A stretch of DNA of 64,000 bases, from contig CANTUQ010000076.1 in assembly GCA_947683425.1 (NCBI GenBank), positions 2,356,001-2,420,000 of the forward strand, given 5' to 3'. Made by a program: the position numbers and the translations under genes. Below, in pieces: positions 11,880-23,611 of the stretch. Every line of letters begins with the position of its first letter. The stretch's first letter is position 1. Under the pieces are notes generated by a model. The model made no database searches, was not told the origin of the DNA, and saw only the letters and a list, made by a program, of their open reading frames with translations. Origin of the DNA: Excoecaria cochinchinensis. Lineage: Eukaryota > Streptophyta > Magnoliopsida > Malpighiales > Euphorbiaceae.

Positions 11880-12389
11880 TCTCCTCTTCTCTCCTCCCTC
11901 TCCCTCTCCCTCTCCCTCCCTCCCGATCCCTCCTCCTCTGCACCTCTGCTCACCGCCGCCCACCTCCGGCGTGCCTCCAGTCGCCAGATCCGGCCGGCCC
12001 ATTGACTTCCGGCGTCGATCCGACCAGGAGCACCCACAGTCGGCCTCCTTTCCTCCCTCCCCTTCCTCTCCTCTCTCTCCTCCCTCTCCCTCTCCCTCCC
12101 TCCCGATCCCTCCTCCTCTGCACCTTTGCCCACCGCCGCTCACCTCCGGCGTGCCTCCAGTCGCCAGATCCGGCCGGCCCACTGACTTCCGGCGCCGATC
12201 CGACCAGAAGCCTCCTCCCCTACCTCCCCTTCCTCTCCTCTCTCTCCCCTCCCTCTCCCCTTCCTTTCCCCCTCCCCCTCTCCTCCTCCGCGCGTGGCGG
12301 CCTTTCTTCCGGCGTCGGCGGTTGCTGCTCCGGCGTGGTGGACGGCCATCCAGCTCCAGCACCTTCCCTTGGCTTCCCTTCTCCTCCGG
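11880..12389 (+). other. GC-rich exon-like block inside the CACTA, partly duplicated
   Basis: A C/T-rich, GC-rich stretch resembling a plant 5' UTR and first exon. A segment beginning CTCCTCCCTCTCCCTC occurs at 11891 and again at 12077 (186-bp tandem duplication with few differences). The block ends at GGCCTG followed by GTAAGC (12390), a good splice donor, then AT-rich intron-like DNA. Long ORFs run through it on both strands, but their low-complexity composition gives no reason to call a protein. Confidence 0.6.
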
Positions 12390-13029
12390 CGGCCTGGTAA
12401 GCTGTGTTTTAATCACAATTGCATATTAATTCATTTAATATCAAATCTAGTTTGATCTGTAAAATCTTATACTGATAGCCTACCTTAGAATTTATCTTGC
12501 ATTTGGCTTATGTTGGTGCTATCTTTTCCAGATCAAGGTTGGTGAAATGTTTTTCTATTTACTATTCATTCATGCTCTAAAAGTATATATATATATGTAT
12601 ATTTGACTATGAAGCTCCAGTGGATGATTTTTAATCATAGTTATGGCAATTGATAAACATGTAGTGTAATAAAAGATTATTATTATAAAACTACGTAGGT
12701 TTAGTTTATGTTATACAACTACTAAATTAATTGAAGAATTAATTATCCAAGTATGAAATTCTAATGAACATATCAAGCATCCCAATCAATAGAAGGAGAT
12801 ATTTATGCTGCAAAGCAGCAGCTCAACTAGATTTAAATGGACCCAATAATTATTAGACACGATTTTGCTAAACATGATCAATGGGCGTGCCTAAAAATGG
12901 CAAAGAACTTGGTCCCAGCCGAAGTTTGAATATGATGTTTTTTTTATGGATTTGGCCTGTAATACTATGATAAACTTTGTAATAATAGTCCCGAGCCAAA
13001 GGATAGCTTCATGAAGGCTTGGATCACTT

Positions 13030-13224
13030 TTGATGGAAGACTGCATCTGGAGGCAGCAAAAGCTTTGCAATATATCCAAGGGAAGGTACTTACTGGTTGT
13101 CTTTCCTGGCAGAAAGTGCAATGCCAGCAGGTGTTCCATAGCTCTGTATCGTGTCCAGCTCCTGTTTATGCATTTATTGAGAGGCAGCTTAACTCTTTAC
13201 TCAAAAGTCTTAGGAATCAACCTG
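13030..13224 (+). pseudogene. Captured host exon, similar to DEAH11/12-type helicase-RING proteins
   Basis: The reading frame contains LHLEAAKALQYIQGKVLTGC then WQKVQCQQVFHSSVSCPAP and a Q-LNSLLKSL segment, and ends at a splice-donor-like GTAATT (13225). It looks like one exon with real protein constraint, unlike its surroundings. From memory it resembles the part of plant DEAH11/DEAH12-like helicase-IBR-RING proteins that follows the helicase core; this assignment is tentative. The flanks are intron-like. A fragment carried by a non-autonomous CACTA fits transposon gene capture. Confidence 0.5.
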
Positions 13225-14276
13225 GTAATTCCTTTGTTAATGATCATTTGCTTCGATGTATATATTCTGATGATCCTCTATTCTGCTGATGTGCAAATTA
13301 TATTTGTTTTATTCATGTTTTGTTTGTTTATGAAATGCCTCTTGACTTATTTGTATTCTTTTCAAGCAAGTTACTGATGCATAATCTTCATTTTTCTTCT
13401 CTGGGTAAAGATTTTCAAATGATGAGTGTTTTTGTGACTATCTGATAGTATTGATTCTATTAACCCTGATGGGGAGGTTGAAAGCATATCATAGAGCCTA
13501 AAGTTTCTCAACTATAGCAACTGTCTGACTGGCCTATGATTTTTTGATGCTGGTTCTTTGCCTTCGGTGAATGCCAATTAAAACTCACTGGTTTGTCCAA
13601 TTTCTGAAAACTAATGCTAATTGTCCCAAGACCCTAATTTCCCAGACCCGTCAAGTCTCCAGCTCCCTTTTTTCTGCTCGGGTACATGTCTATTATCTTC
13701 TTGGCTTTCTCTTTTTCAAAACGACAATATGCCTTTGAGGAATTTACTAGTTTGCTTTTTGCCATGAGTGGAAATTTCCAAGTTCTCTATTTCATTAAGA
13801 ATTTGTTTCATTTTAGGTTACAAGTAAAACTCTCTTCGCGCATATTCCTGTGTTAGTTTATCAAATCTATAATGATTTGGGGAGCATAGGTTTGTGATTA
13901 TGTTTCTTTTAATTATATGTTTTAAATTTGAATTTTGAATATTATTATTGTTATTTCTATTAATAGTATGATTCATTTTGAAATTGTTAAGATTTTTGAG
14001 AATTTAATTTTGTGATTGTACATAATAGATAGATTAGGTTTATTTTTCATCTAAACAACTTTCATTTTACATGATTTTAGTATTTTACATTGGGTTTATT
14101 AGCATTTAATTTTGACTAATATCTTTTAGTTAAATTTATACTAAACTATAATTAATTGCGCTGGAATTGAACATGTACTGAAATTAATTATAATTGAGCA
14201 TGTATTTTAGTTTAAATTTTTATTTTCAGCTGCACACTGTAATTGTTTTATTTAATTTTTTTATTTGCTTTTTAAA

Positions 14277-14562
14277 TTACCGACGGAAAATTCCGTCGGT
14301 AATTTAAAAAAATAAAAAAATTCAGAATTTCCCGACGGAATTTTTATTCCGTCGGCAATATTCCCGACGGAATTTTTATTCCGTCGGCAATATTACCGAT
14401 GGAATTTTTATTCCGTCGGTAATTTTCCCGACAGAATTAAAATTCCGTCGGGAAAAATTGCCTACGCTCTTAATGCCGACGGAATGGTATTCCGTCGGCA
14501 ATGTAATTTCCCGACGGAAAATCCTAGATTTCCGTCGGGAATTTCCGTCGGGAAATCTTCAT
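14277..14562. repeat. CACTA right subterminal repeats
   Basis: About a dozen copies of CCGACGGAA and TTCCGTCGG, mostly as facing pairs around short A/T spacers. They share the core CGACGGAA with the left end but have CC or GG where the left end has TAG or CTA. Confidence 0.85.
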
Positions 14563-14574
14563 TTTCTTGTAGTG

Positions 14575-15552
14575 ATATAATAGAATGTACACACGCGAAA
14601 TGAAATGTAGATGTTTTTTCTTGTGCATGATCATGCTATGCAAATGGTCATCGACGACTGAAAGATCTAGGGATTGCAATGACACATGTGATGCATGAAA
14701 AAAGAAATAAAAATTATACACATGATGATATGTACATGTGAAAAATAATATACAAACAAAAGGCTATACACACACATGAAGGAAATGTATATGTTTTTTT
14801 TATTATTATTTTTTTTAACATGCATGAATGACACGCAATACATGAGCATCCTGTGCAACATCTACAACCACATGCAAGCAAGTAGATTCTTCCAACCTTA
14901 TCTCTCCCACACACGAGGTCGTGCGGTCTCTTTCCTAGGCGGGCTTGATCCATAACAGGGAACCCGATGGACACGCATGGTGCACAGTGGAAAATCGGCA
15001 GTATAACCTCTCTTATCCAATGTACAAGCGTATGGGATTTTGACCATTGCGTATTTAGGTAGTCCGAATAAATTAACAGGGGCCTATCGGGGCATGTAAT
15101 CCTTTGATTAGGTGACCAATCAAATTATCTGGGTTTATCAAATATAAAATGATCCATACAGTAAACATAGTATTATGGTTCATACCACCTAGGGGAAGTA
15201 TCTATTGCCATTACATGAGTTTTGACCAAGGTGATGTTACTTTAGGGCTACCCAAGCATGGTCCCTGCCAACGGGTCTAGCTCATCGCGAGCGTAACAAC
15301 CAGTCGGGTCTCCATTTAATATACCATGATGGTATGAGGCTTGGGCTGGTATTATCCTTAACGCTTTTCTACATTGAGTGAACGTAGGGTCATGCCTTAG
15401 GAACGCACCGAGGTTGAAAGAGGGACCAAACTAGCATAGATCTAAGGCTTTAATGATATGCAATGCAATTTCGACAAGGGGTAAAATTTTTAAATTAAAA
15501 CTCAATCATATGTTTTAATCAAGGTACTTTCGAAGTGAAGTCTCCAAGTAAG
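14575..15552 (-). other. R1 leader (5' UTR)
   Basis: Non-coding region between the 5' LTR and gag, split from 11236-11447 by the CACTA. It shares blocks with the leaders of B (34764-35751) and C (52947-53961), such as the word TGGTCCCTGCCAACGGGTCT and the ACACGAGGTCGTGCGGTCTC segment. No ORF of note. Confidence 0.65.
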
Positions 15553-15570
15553 TCCCCAGTGGAGTCGCCA
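15553..15570 (-). other. R1 primer binding site
   Basis: Minus strand reads TGGCGACTCCACTGGGGA, one base from the LTR end. The matching tRNA 3' end would be TCCCCAGTGGAGTCGCCA, ending in CCA. Ogre-type elements are reported to use tRNA-Arg; I infer the same here. Confidence 0.8.
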
Positions 15571-15571
15571 C

Positions 15572-18102
15572 TATGACGCGCACCGAACCCCGAGAGGCAC
15601 CGAAGGCCCGCTTTTAGGGCGATCGAGAGAGGTTCGTGAAAACTTGTAAGAAATTACAAATGCGTCTATTTTGGGCAACAATGAGGTTTCTTGGAGTCGC
15701 CACCCAATAAAATATTAGGAAAGGTCGTCTAGTCTCAGTGAGCCTAAGACAACGCATATGCATCCATTTTGGGCAAGCTAGAGATATTTTGGAGGCCCCA
15801 CCCTAATAGAACATTGGAATGGTTCTCTAACCTCATAGAGCCTAGGACTATGCAAATTGGGCCTTTTTGGGCAACAAGAGATATTTTGGAGGCTCCATCC
15901 CAATGAGACATTGAGATGGTCCTCTAACCTCGTTGAGCCTAAGACCAGAGATGGTTCGGTACTTTCCATTTATTCATACCTTGATTAAATTACAATTGAG
16001 TTTTGAATTTAAGATTTTATCCCTTTTCTCATTCATTTAAATGCAGTAATTTAACGCACATGCCAATCATATAATGAAAGCGGTAAATAAAACAAGATTA
16101 AAATAAAGTAAATAAGAGTACAATAAATTACAACAAAACTAGGGGCGGAATACAACCCCCATTGTAAATAAAATATAAATCATACATAAAACGAGCTATT
16201 TATTAAGGATGAGGATAGTGGTCTTCGCATGCATGGTTAAACAAAATAATTTTAATGTGACAATTTATTTTGGATGAAAAAAACTGGGATATTGATCCCA
16301 TTTTTATTAGAAAAAGTTCCAAGTTAATTAATAGAAATATTTTTGTGATTTTCTTTTTAAACTTAAATAAAATAAATAATTTTATTAAGAATTACATTGC
16401 AAAATAAATGAAAAAGCCAAATAAATAAAATATTACAAATAATGCAAATAAATAGTCAACCCAAACGAGCCTCCTGGATCTCCCCATTTGCTCGCGAGAA
16501 TGCCCAAGCAAAGAAAACAAGTATTGGAATAAAAAAAACACAAATAAAATTATGTTAGTGATTAAATCAATTAAATCTATAATAAATAATAAAATAAAAT
16601 AAAATAAGATGACATCAAAATGACAAATGAATTACAATGTTAATAAATTAAAATAAATGAAAAAAAGCATTATAGATGACAAATGAATTAAATGATATTA
16701 TTGAAATAAACAAAATAACATGTTAATACATAAAAATATAAATATGACAATAATATAATAACAATAATAATGAAATAATAATTATAATTATAATAATTAA
16801 ATAATAATAATAATATATAAACATATTAAATAAAATAAATATACAAACAATAGAATGAATAAATAAATGAAAACAATAAAAATTTACATGTTAATCAATT
16901 AAATATGAATAAAAATAAATAAAAGAAAATTAAAAAAAAAAAATCAAGCATAGAATATTTACCCTCGGAGTTCGGATTCGATGAAGGGAAAAAGGTAATT
17001 GATTTCCTTACTTTGTTTGCAAAATTAGAATTAAAGATCATAAAAATTGTAATTTTATTCCAAAAAAATAAATTTACTTAAAAATGATGAAAGAAAATAA
17101 AAATTTTCAAGAACAAACAATTATTTTTGTTTGTCTCAACAAAAAATTATTTATGAAAAATCTAATTTTTTTTTTTTAGAAAATCAAATGAAACAAGTGG
17201 ATTTTAAGAACAAACAATTATTTTGTTTGCCCCAAAATCCATTTTTCATCAAAATGGGATTCAAATAAAAATCTTTGAAAAAACTTAAGTGAAAAAATAA
17301 TTAAAAGACAAAAGAAGGAAAATTTAATTTTTAAGAACAAACAATCACTTTATTTATCTCAAAAATCAATTTTTCATCAACAAAATTCCATCTAAAATAT
17401 TTAGAAGAAATTTTATTGGAAAAAAAAAAAAGAAGAATAGAGCTTTTTAACTTTTAGCCATTTTTATTTTTTTTAGGGGAAAACCTAAGAAAAACCTAGA
17501 GAAAATTTTGAAGAAGAAGAAGAAGAAGAGAAAAATTAAAGAAGAAACCCTAAAAATGAATCCCTTTATTTTTGTTTCATCTTTTTCTATTTATATTAAG
17601 AAAAAAAAAAGAAAAATGAAATTAATTAAGGAAAAACTAATTAATTAATTCAAATATTATTTATTTATTTAAAAATGGAAAAATCATGAAAAACCTTTAA
17701 AAATGGGATAGAAAATCAAATTTGGTCAAAAAATTCCGAAAAAATCAAATTTGGGCCAAAAATTAGCATTTTCAGCGGAAGAGGGGTGACTGACTCCCGT
17801 CAGTGTGCGCGCACGCTCCTCCTGCGCGCAGGTGCTGCACAGCGCTCTTCGCGCGCCCCCGGGCTGCCGCAGGGCGTCGCCGCGGCCGACATCCAAAATT
17901 TTTTTTTTCAAATTTACTACAAATACTATAATTTTCAAACTCCATTTTTCAAATTTAATTTTTTATACATTTTTTTATTTTTTTAATCTAAAATGCAAAT
18001 TTGACAAGAAAATCATCACTTTTAAGCTTTTTGCCTCTTAATAGGCATCTTATCATTATTGGGTAACTCTGATCTGCGCTGCCTCAAGACCCAGTGTCTA
18101 CA
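15572..18102 (-). repeat. R1 5' LTR
   Basis: 2531 bp, same organisation as 1669-4164. The end facing the PBS reads CATA instead of CACA on the minus strand. A GC-rich block near 17775-17895 (ACTCCCGTCAGTGTGCGCGC then GCGCGCAGGTGCTGC) is larger than in the partner LTR. The LTR starts TGTAGACACT at 18102. Confidence 0.9.
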
Positions 18103-18770
18103 GGCGGACTCTCTAATTTCCTCCAACCGATCTAGGTGATACAAGAGATTTGCCTTATTTTCCTCAGCATCATATGATGAAGTTCGGACACTTGCCAATC
18201 TCACACGGGATGACAACTTTCGGCCCATATGTCAAAGAAAAAGGAGTAAGGCCCGTTACTGCCCTTAGGGAGGTTCGGTATGCCCAGAGAACATTATGGA
18301 GCTCGTCAACCCAGAGACCCTTCGCATCATCGAGCCTCTTCTTTAGCCCAGCCAATATAGTTCGGTTTGTTACCTCAGTCATACCATTTGATTATGGATG
18401 GCACACCGAGGTGAAGTACAGTTGGATATTTAGATCCGCACAATAACTCTTAAAAGAAGAGCTATCGAACTTCTTGCCATTATTAGAAATGATTGTGTGT
18501 GAGATTCTGAACCTTGAAATTGTGGCCTTCTACACAAACTTTATGATGTTTGCCGGAGTAATTGTAGCCAAGGGCTATGCCTCCACCCACTTTGTAAAAT
18601 GATTAACTGCCACTACCAAAAACTTCCTCTGTCCGGTGGCCAAAGGAAAAGGGCTGAGGATATCAATTCCCCATTGAGCAAATGGCCAAGGACTGTGAAT
18701 GGGCACTTGCGGGGCAGATTTTCTGGTGCAATATGTTGCCGAACCGTTGGCATTTATCACACTTCTGAAC
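18103..18770 (-). pseudogene. Z integrase core
   Basis: Minus-strand pieces in order: WGIDIL (first catalytic Asp), FTKWVEA, a SNNGKKF segment where the second catalytic Asp is Asn, then HP-stop-SNGMTE with the catalytic Glu, WAYRT, and LYHLDRLEEIRESA at the R1 insertion point. Stops and frameshifts separate the pieces, so the gene is dead. It belongs to the same pol as 1397-1668 and 19299-20225. Confidence 0.8.
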
Positions 18771-19298
18771 GTGCTCTTTAGCCTCTTTCTCCATTGTGGG
18801 TCAATAGTACCCTTGTCACAAAGCTTTTCGAGCTATTGCTTGTGTACCTTCATGCGCGCTACAAATGCCTTCATGAATCTCTCGGAGTACATAATCACCC
18901 TCTCCGATGCTCGATATAAAGTCCAGGGATGCATCCAAGATGGCATGCTGGCTTGACCGTCAAACTACTTTTCGAGCCTCAACCTGATCATCTAGGAGAA
19001 CTCTCGAACTGAGATACTGATATACAGGCAGACGCTAACCATCCATCAGCTCATTTAATAGAACTTTGTATGTTTCATATGTTGGTGTCGTTATGACTGA
19101 CCACACTCTGTCCGTCGAGGATATTTTGTCCTGACTAGAGGCTTATTTGGCTAAGGCATCTGCTCCCTGATTTTCTGTTCGAGGTATCTGCTCAATCGAC
19201 CATGCATATCCCATTTTTTCCAACTAGGACAATAACAGGGCAACGAGCTCCTTGTACCGAACCATTATGTTCTCCTTAGCCTCAACTTTGCTAAGCAA
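18771..19298 (-). pseudogene. Z pol linker between RNase H and integrase core
   Basis: This is the stretch expected to hold the integrase zinc-binding region and linker of Z. Short matches to pol can be suspected (for example around 18850-18960), but stops are frequent and I cannot trace the HHCC residues. Confidence 0.4.
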
Positions 19299-19610
19299 CT
19301 ATCTTACGACAAACTGCGAGTCAGAAAAAATAGCCAATGAATTAGGCTCTACCTTAATGGCGAGCTGCAATCCAAAATAGAGAGTCTCGTATTCTACCGC
19401 ATTGTTGGAGGCCGGGAATGCTATGTGAGCCATTCCTCTAATATTTATCCTCTCCGGTCCAATAAGGACTACATCAATACCAGCCCCTTCAGATGAGCAA
19501 GTTCCATCTACAAATAACTTCCAAGAGTGGGGGCCTGGCTCAGGAGGTAGAGCATGCAACTTGGCCATAAAATCAGCCAAAACTTGAGCTTTCATCGACT
19601 GCCGGGCTTC
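19299..19610 (-). pseudogene. Z second (archaeal-type) RNase H
   Basis: The reading WKLFVDGTCSSEGAGIDVVL, then NNAVEYETLYFGLQLA and FSDSQFVV, has the Asp-Glu-Asp order of RNase H. A second RNase H of this kind placed after the normal gypsy RNase H marks the Tat lineage. The fragment is open for about 98 codons but is flanked by stops. Confidence 0.75.
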
Positions 19611-19675
19611 AACCGAACATCTAATTCTCCCAAATGAGTTGCCCAGTCTGTGAGCCTTCTGGATGCTTCTGGTCT

Positions 19676-20225
19676 CTAGAGCACTTTTTTGAGATTAGAA
19701 TTTGTTCGAACCACCACAGTATGTGCCTGAAAATAGGGCAGAAACTTGATGGATGATATAACCAGTGACAAGACTAACTGCTCTAGAATGGGATAATTGA
19801 GTTCGGCACCCCTCAACACCTTGCTCGTATAATAAATCGGGAACTGTTGACTACCTTCCTCTCTGATCAAAACCAAACTAATAGCCCCGAAAGAAACTGT
19901 AAGATACAGATACAAAACTTCGCCCACCTATGGCCTACTTAGCAATGGCGGTGTGGCAAGAAATTGCTTAAGCTCCTCGAAAGCTTGCTGGCATTCTAGG
20001 ATCCATTCAAACTTCTTCAGGTTTTTGAGTGCCCTGTAAAATGAAAGACAACATTTAGCAGCACAAGAGATAAACCTGCCCAGGGCTTTTACCTTGCCAT
20101 TAAGTTTCTGCACTTCTTTAATGGATTTCGGGGGTTCCATCTCCAAAATGGCTTGAATCTTGGCCGGATTAGCCTCTATAGCCCTCCTTGAAATCATGAA
20201 CCCCAAGAACTTCCCGAGCTGTACC
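19676..20225 (-). pseudogene. Z RT C-terminal part and gypsy RNase H
   Basis: 19928-20225 reads LGKFLGFMISRRAIEANPAK, then KALGRFISCAAKCCLSFYRA and FEWILECQQAFEELKQFL: the RT thumb and connection. 19676-19927 reads IYYTSKVLRGAELNYPILEQ, the degenerate gypsy RNase H. The YxDD active site would lie to the right but is absent: element A begins at 20226 inside this gene. Confidence 0.8.
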
Positions 20226-22167
20226 TGTGACGCGCGCCGGACCCTGCGGCCGCCCCTTTGACCGCCCGCTCGAGGGCGATCGGGCATTTGAGGTCCGTTG
20301 ATAACTTGCAACGAATTATAAGTGCGTCTATTTTGGGCAACAAGGAGGTTTCATGGAGTCGCCACCCAATAAAACATTGGGAAAGTTTCTCTCGCCTCGG
20401 AGAGCCTAAGACTGCGCTTATTATCCATTTTGGGCCAACCAAAGGGGTCTTGGAGGGTAAACCTCTCTCCCAAAGGAGCCTAGGATTAATGTCTAAGCCT
20501 CATGACACAAGAGGTGTCTTGGAGGGTAAACCTCTAGCCTCTTTGAGCCCAAAGACCAGAGATGGGTTCGGAACTTCTCATCTATGTCTACCTTGATTAA
20601 TTTTACAATTTGGTTTTGAGTTTATTAGTTCACTCTCTCTCCACACGATGCAATTTTAATTAAAAGGCACAAATATTCACATTGAAAGCAGTAAAATATT
20701 AAAAGTAAATTACAATAATACTAGGAGCGGAATACAACTCCCATTTAAAAAAGTGCAAACATACATAAATCGGGGAATTTATTAATTATGAGGACTTTGG
20801 TCCCTGCATGTGTATTTAAAGAAAACATTTTGAACGTGGTGATTTTACTTGGGATGAAAACTAGGACATTGGTCCCATTTATTATGAAAAAATCCAAGTT
20901 AATTTAGTAGAAATATTATTGTGATTTTTATTTAGGCGTGCATAAAAAACACTTTATTTATTGAATATGTACAAGGAAATTAAAAAAATATAAACAAAAT
21001 GAGAATTAAAATGTGCAATGAAAATACCAAACCCCGCATCTCCTCCTTCGCGTGCATGGAAGCTCAAATGAGAATAAAATAATGATTTGCAACCAAAAAT
21101 AAAAAAAGAAATTCATGTTAGAAATTAAACCAAAGAAATAATATGACATGGAGGATAATATGTATAATGAAAATGTAACATGCATAAAATACTATAACAT
21201 GCATAAAATAATTATGATGCAATTTAACATGCATAAGAATAAAAAATATTAACCATGCTCAACATATCAAATAAATAATTATAATAACTATGAGTAAAAA
21301 TTAAAATATTGATATGTATAAAAAATTTGACATGAAAATATAATAGGATTTAAAAGAGTTTATTTATTATATGAACAATTGAAGATAAAATAATAAGAAG
21401 GATATGGGGACTAAGAGAATTTACATGTTTAAAAGTTAATTGGAACCAAAAGAAATTAAAATCAACAAAAGAATTAAGGAGTTAAGCCATGAATAATTAC
21501 CCTCAAATTTAATCTTGAAGAATTGAAGGTAGAAGTGTTGAATTCCTTGTCTTTCCCTTGTGAAAAATGCTTGAAAAATCACCCTTGGAAGCAAGTGTGT
21601 AAGATTGATTTTTTTCTTTTTCCTCAAAGCTCAAAAATTCAATTTTTTTCTCTCCAAAATCTTTCTAATTTGTCTCCCCTCTGTTCTGAATTTTTTTTTC
21701 ACTTTTAGCACTCAAAAACTACCCAAAAACCACCCAAAACCGTCCAAAAAGTCGTTAAAAAACAAGTGGGGGTCGAAAATGGGCGAAATGGGGTGAAAAT
21801 GGGGAGACTGCGTGCTGCACGCAAAGCACAGCCGTGCTTTCAAAGAAGCACAGCTGTGCTTTCGCGCGTGCACTGCGCGCAGTGCAGTGCAAAGCACAGC
21901 CGTGCTTTCAAAGAAACACAGCCGTGCTTTTCGGGCAGATTTTTTTTTTTAAAATTTTTATATAAAATACCCTCAACCTAAAACACACTTTTTCTTCTCC
22001 AAAATAATTTTAAAAATATTTTTAAAATATTTAAAATACATTTTTTCCTCATAAAAAAGACAAGGAAAATCACTTCCGAGCTCCAATCTTTTTGCCTATA
22101 AGCCGGCGTAGCTAAATTTCATCATCGGGTAATCCTGATCAAGGCTACTCGAGACCCGGTGTCTACA
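20226..22167 (-). repeat. A 3' LTR
   Basis: 1942 bp, TGTAGACACC at the minus-strand start (22167) and CGCGTCACA at the end. A block at 21805-21935 has four copies of the palindromic words AAAGCACAGCCGTGCTTT and AAGCACAGCTGTGCTTT. A PBS-like TGGAGTCGCCACCCAAT sits inside U5 at 20354. Confidence 0.85.
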
Positions 22168-22187
22168 GTTGCCCCTAATTTTGGGGA
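22168..22187 (-). other. A polypurine tract
   Basis: Minus strand reads CCCCAAAATTAGGGGCAAC next to the LTR start; one base differs from the R1 and C tracts. Confidence 0.7.
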
Positions 22188-22331
22188 GACTAGTGCATGG
22201 GTGCCTAGGTAAGCCAAAATTCAGGAAAGGAAAGAAGCGCGTACCTGGAGCGGCGACCTTCTTGCTGGATGGAGTTATGATGATAGCTGTTGCCGTGTTA
22301 TGGGCAAGCTGTCTTTTGGTTGTGATTGGTG

Positions 22332-22525
22332 GTGCTGTGGTCGTGCTAACCTCTTGTGGGTAGTGCCGCCATCGTGCTAACCGCTGTGAATTTGTAGTGC
22401 CGTGGTCGTGCTAACCTCTTGTGGGTAGTGCCGCCATCGTGCTAACTGCTGTGAATTTGTAGTGCCGTGGTCGTGCTAACCTCTTGTGGGTAGTGCCGCC
22501 ATCGTGCTAACTGCTGTGAATTTTG
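22332..22525. repeat. 65-bp tandem array in A 3' UTR (about 3 units)
   Basis: GTGCCGTGGTCGTGCTAACC starts at 22332 (one base different), 22397 and 22462, a 65-bp period. Each unit also contains GTGCCGCCATCGTGCTAAC. The reverse complements of both cores occur in the 75-bp array of C. Confidence 0.9.
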
Positions 22526-23611
22526 GAGCTGTGCTCCTTTAGACGTTTTGACTGGTGTCGTCACTCGGCTTTTGTTGGTGTTCCCCGCCGATTTCTCCTG
22601 CTAGATTGTATGCGTAGAAATATACAAAAAATCATGTGTGTATGATATGGAATGCAAATGCTTGCAAAAATGTATAGACCATGTCCTAGGTGGTCCAATG
22701 TTTGCTAAGGCTATAGCTTGCCTGCTCTACCATGCCCCCGGAATCCCGAGGATCGTCGACAAGTTTTCTGAAAGAGACCTCCGGTGTACATCCTTTGTCC
22801 CCCTGGTCAATGATCCCTTACCCGGGATTCTGATTCATGTTCCGTGTTGTGTGTTATCTGGTTGAAAGAGAATCATCTGAAATAATGCCACCTTATCGCT
22901 CCAGGCATTGTTTTAAAGGTAGTGCGTCCCTTGTGGATTTTCACACTAGCTTTTCTTTGCAGGAAATGCGTCCCTTAAGGGATTTTCACATAACCCTTTG
23001 CCTAATTTTTGCCTGGAATGGACCCAACCCAATCCAGCGGCTTTTGTTTATTTAATTTTTTTTTTGTTGGGCAGACTGCCTGTTCCCAGGTTTTCACACT
23101 GCTCTTTGGCCTAACTTTTGCTTAGAAAGCCAGTTATGGTTTTCATTTCTAACGGCTTTTTTTTTTTTCAGAGAAGGTTATAATCAAAGCTTCTATTAAG
23201 AGCAAATAGCACATATCCGATGAAGTGACTGACCAATAATCATTAGATGAACAATTGGTATATCTCTTTTTAAGACAGAACTAAAAGATCAATTAAAATA
23301 TATTCTTTTATTCATTGCAAAATTGTGTAAATTTCTATATGATTTCATCATACATGATTTTCATTTGACAAGAATTCAAAAGCTTATGACTACACCTAAT
23401 CTCGGAGTGGATTTTGTCAGCATCAAACTCCTATTATCAATCGGCCCTCTCGGGTTTTCTCGATTGAATATTTTCTCTTGGCCCTTAATTTTTGCCCAGG
23501 ATGCCTTTTTTCCGGTTTTCACCCTGACAGGGCGCCCAATTTTAGCAAGGCCGCCTTTTTTTCGGTTTTCGACCCACGGGGCATTTATTCTCTTCTTTTT
23601 ATTTTTGGTCT
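22526..23611 (-). other. A 3' UTR
   Basis: Non-coding stretch between the array and the integrase stop. Blocks around 22880-23165 and 23400-23630 match R1 (7400-7720, 8370-8590) and, inverted, C (56810-57250). No credible ORF. Confidence 0.6.

Larger units (their letters stand above)
11448..14574. mobile_element. Non-autonomous CACTA (En/Spm-type) transposon with captured gene pieces
   Basis: 3127 bp with perfect 13-bp terminal inverted repeats CACTACAAGAAAA...TTTTCTTGTAGTG and a 3-bp target duplication ATA on both sides (11445-11447, 14575-14577). Dense subterminal repeats lie at both ends. The interior has no transposase. It holds a GC-rich exon-like block (11880-12389) and a coding fragment at about 13030-13224. 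It is nested in the leader of R1, so it is younger than R1. Confidence 0.95.
1669..18102 (-). mobile_element. R1: complete but defective Tat/Ogre-type Ty3/gypsy element
   Basis: Two LTRs (1669-4164 and 15572-18102) in the same orientation flank an 11.4-kb interior. Flanks are GGCGA (1664-1668) and GGCGG (18103-18107), a 5-bp target duplication with one change. The minus-strand LTR starts TGTAAACATC (left copy) or TGTAGACACT (right copy) and ends CACA or CATA. The PBS is next to the right LTR and the polypurine tract next to the left one, which sets the orientation. The coding part is badly reduced: integrase traces, an inverted RT fragment, a pol linker and gag pieces. A CACTA transposon (11448-14574) inserted later into the leader. 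In the first 125 bp the LTRs differ at roughly 8% of positions by eye, so this is an old insertion. It lies in the integrase gene of Z. Confidence 0.9.

Noticed and set aside
11789..12429. ORFs of 114-184 codons on both strands
   Set aside because: Low-complexity Pro/Ser or Gly/Glu/Arg products of a C/T-rich duplicated block; better explained as 5' UTR-like DNA inside the CACTA.
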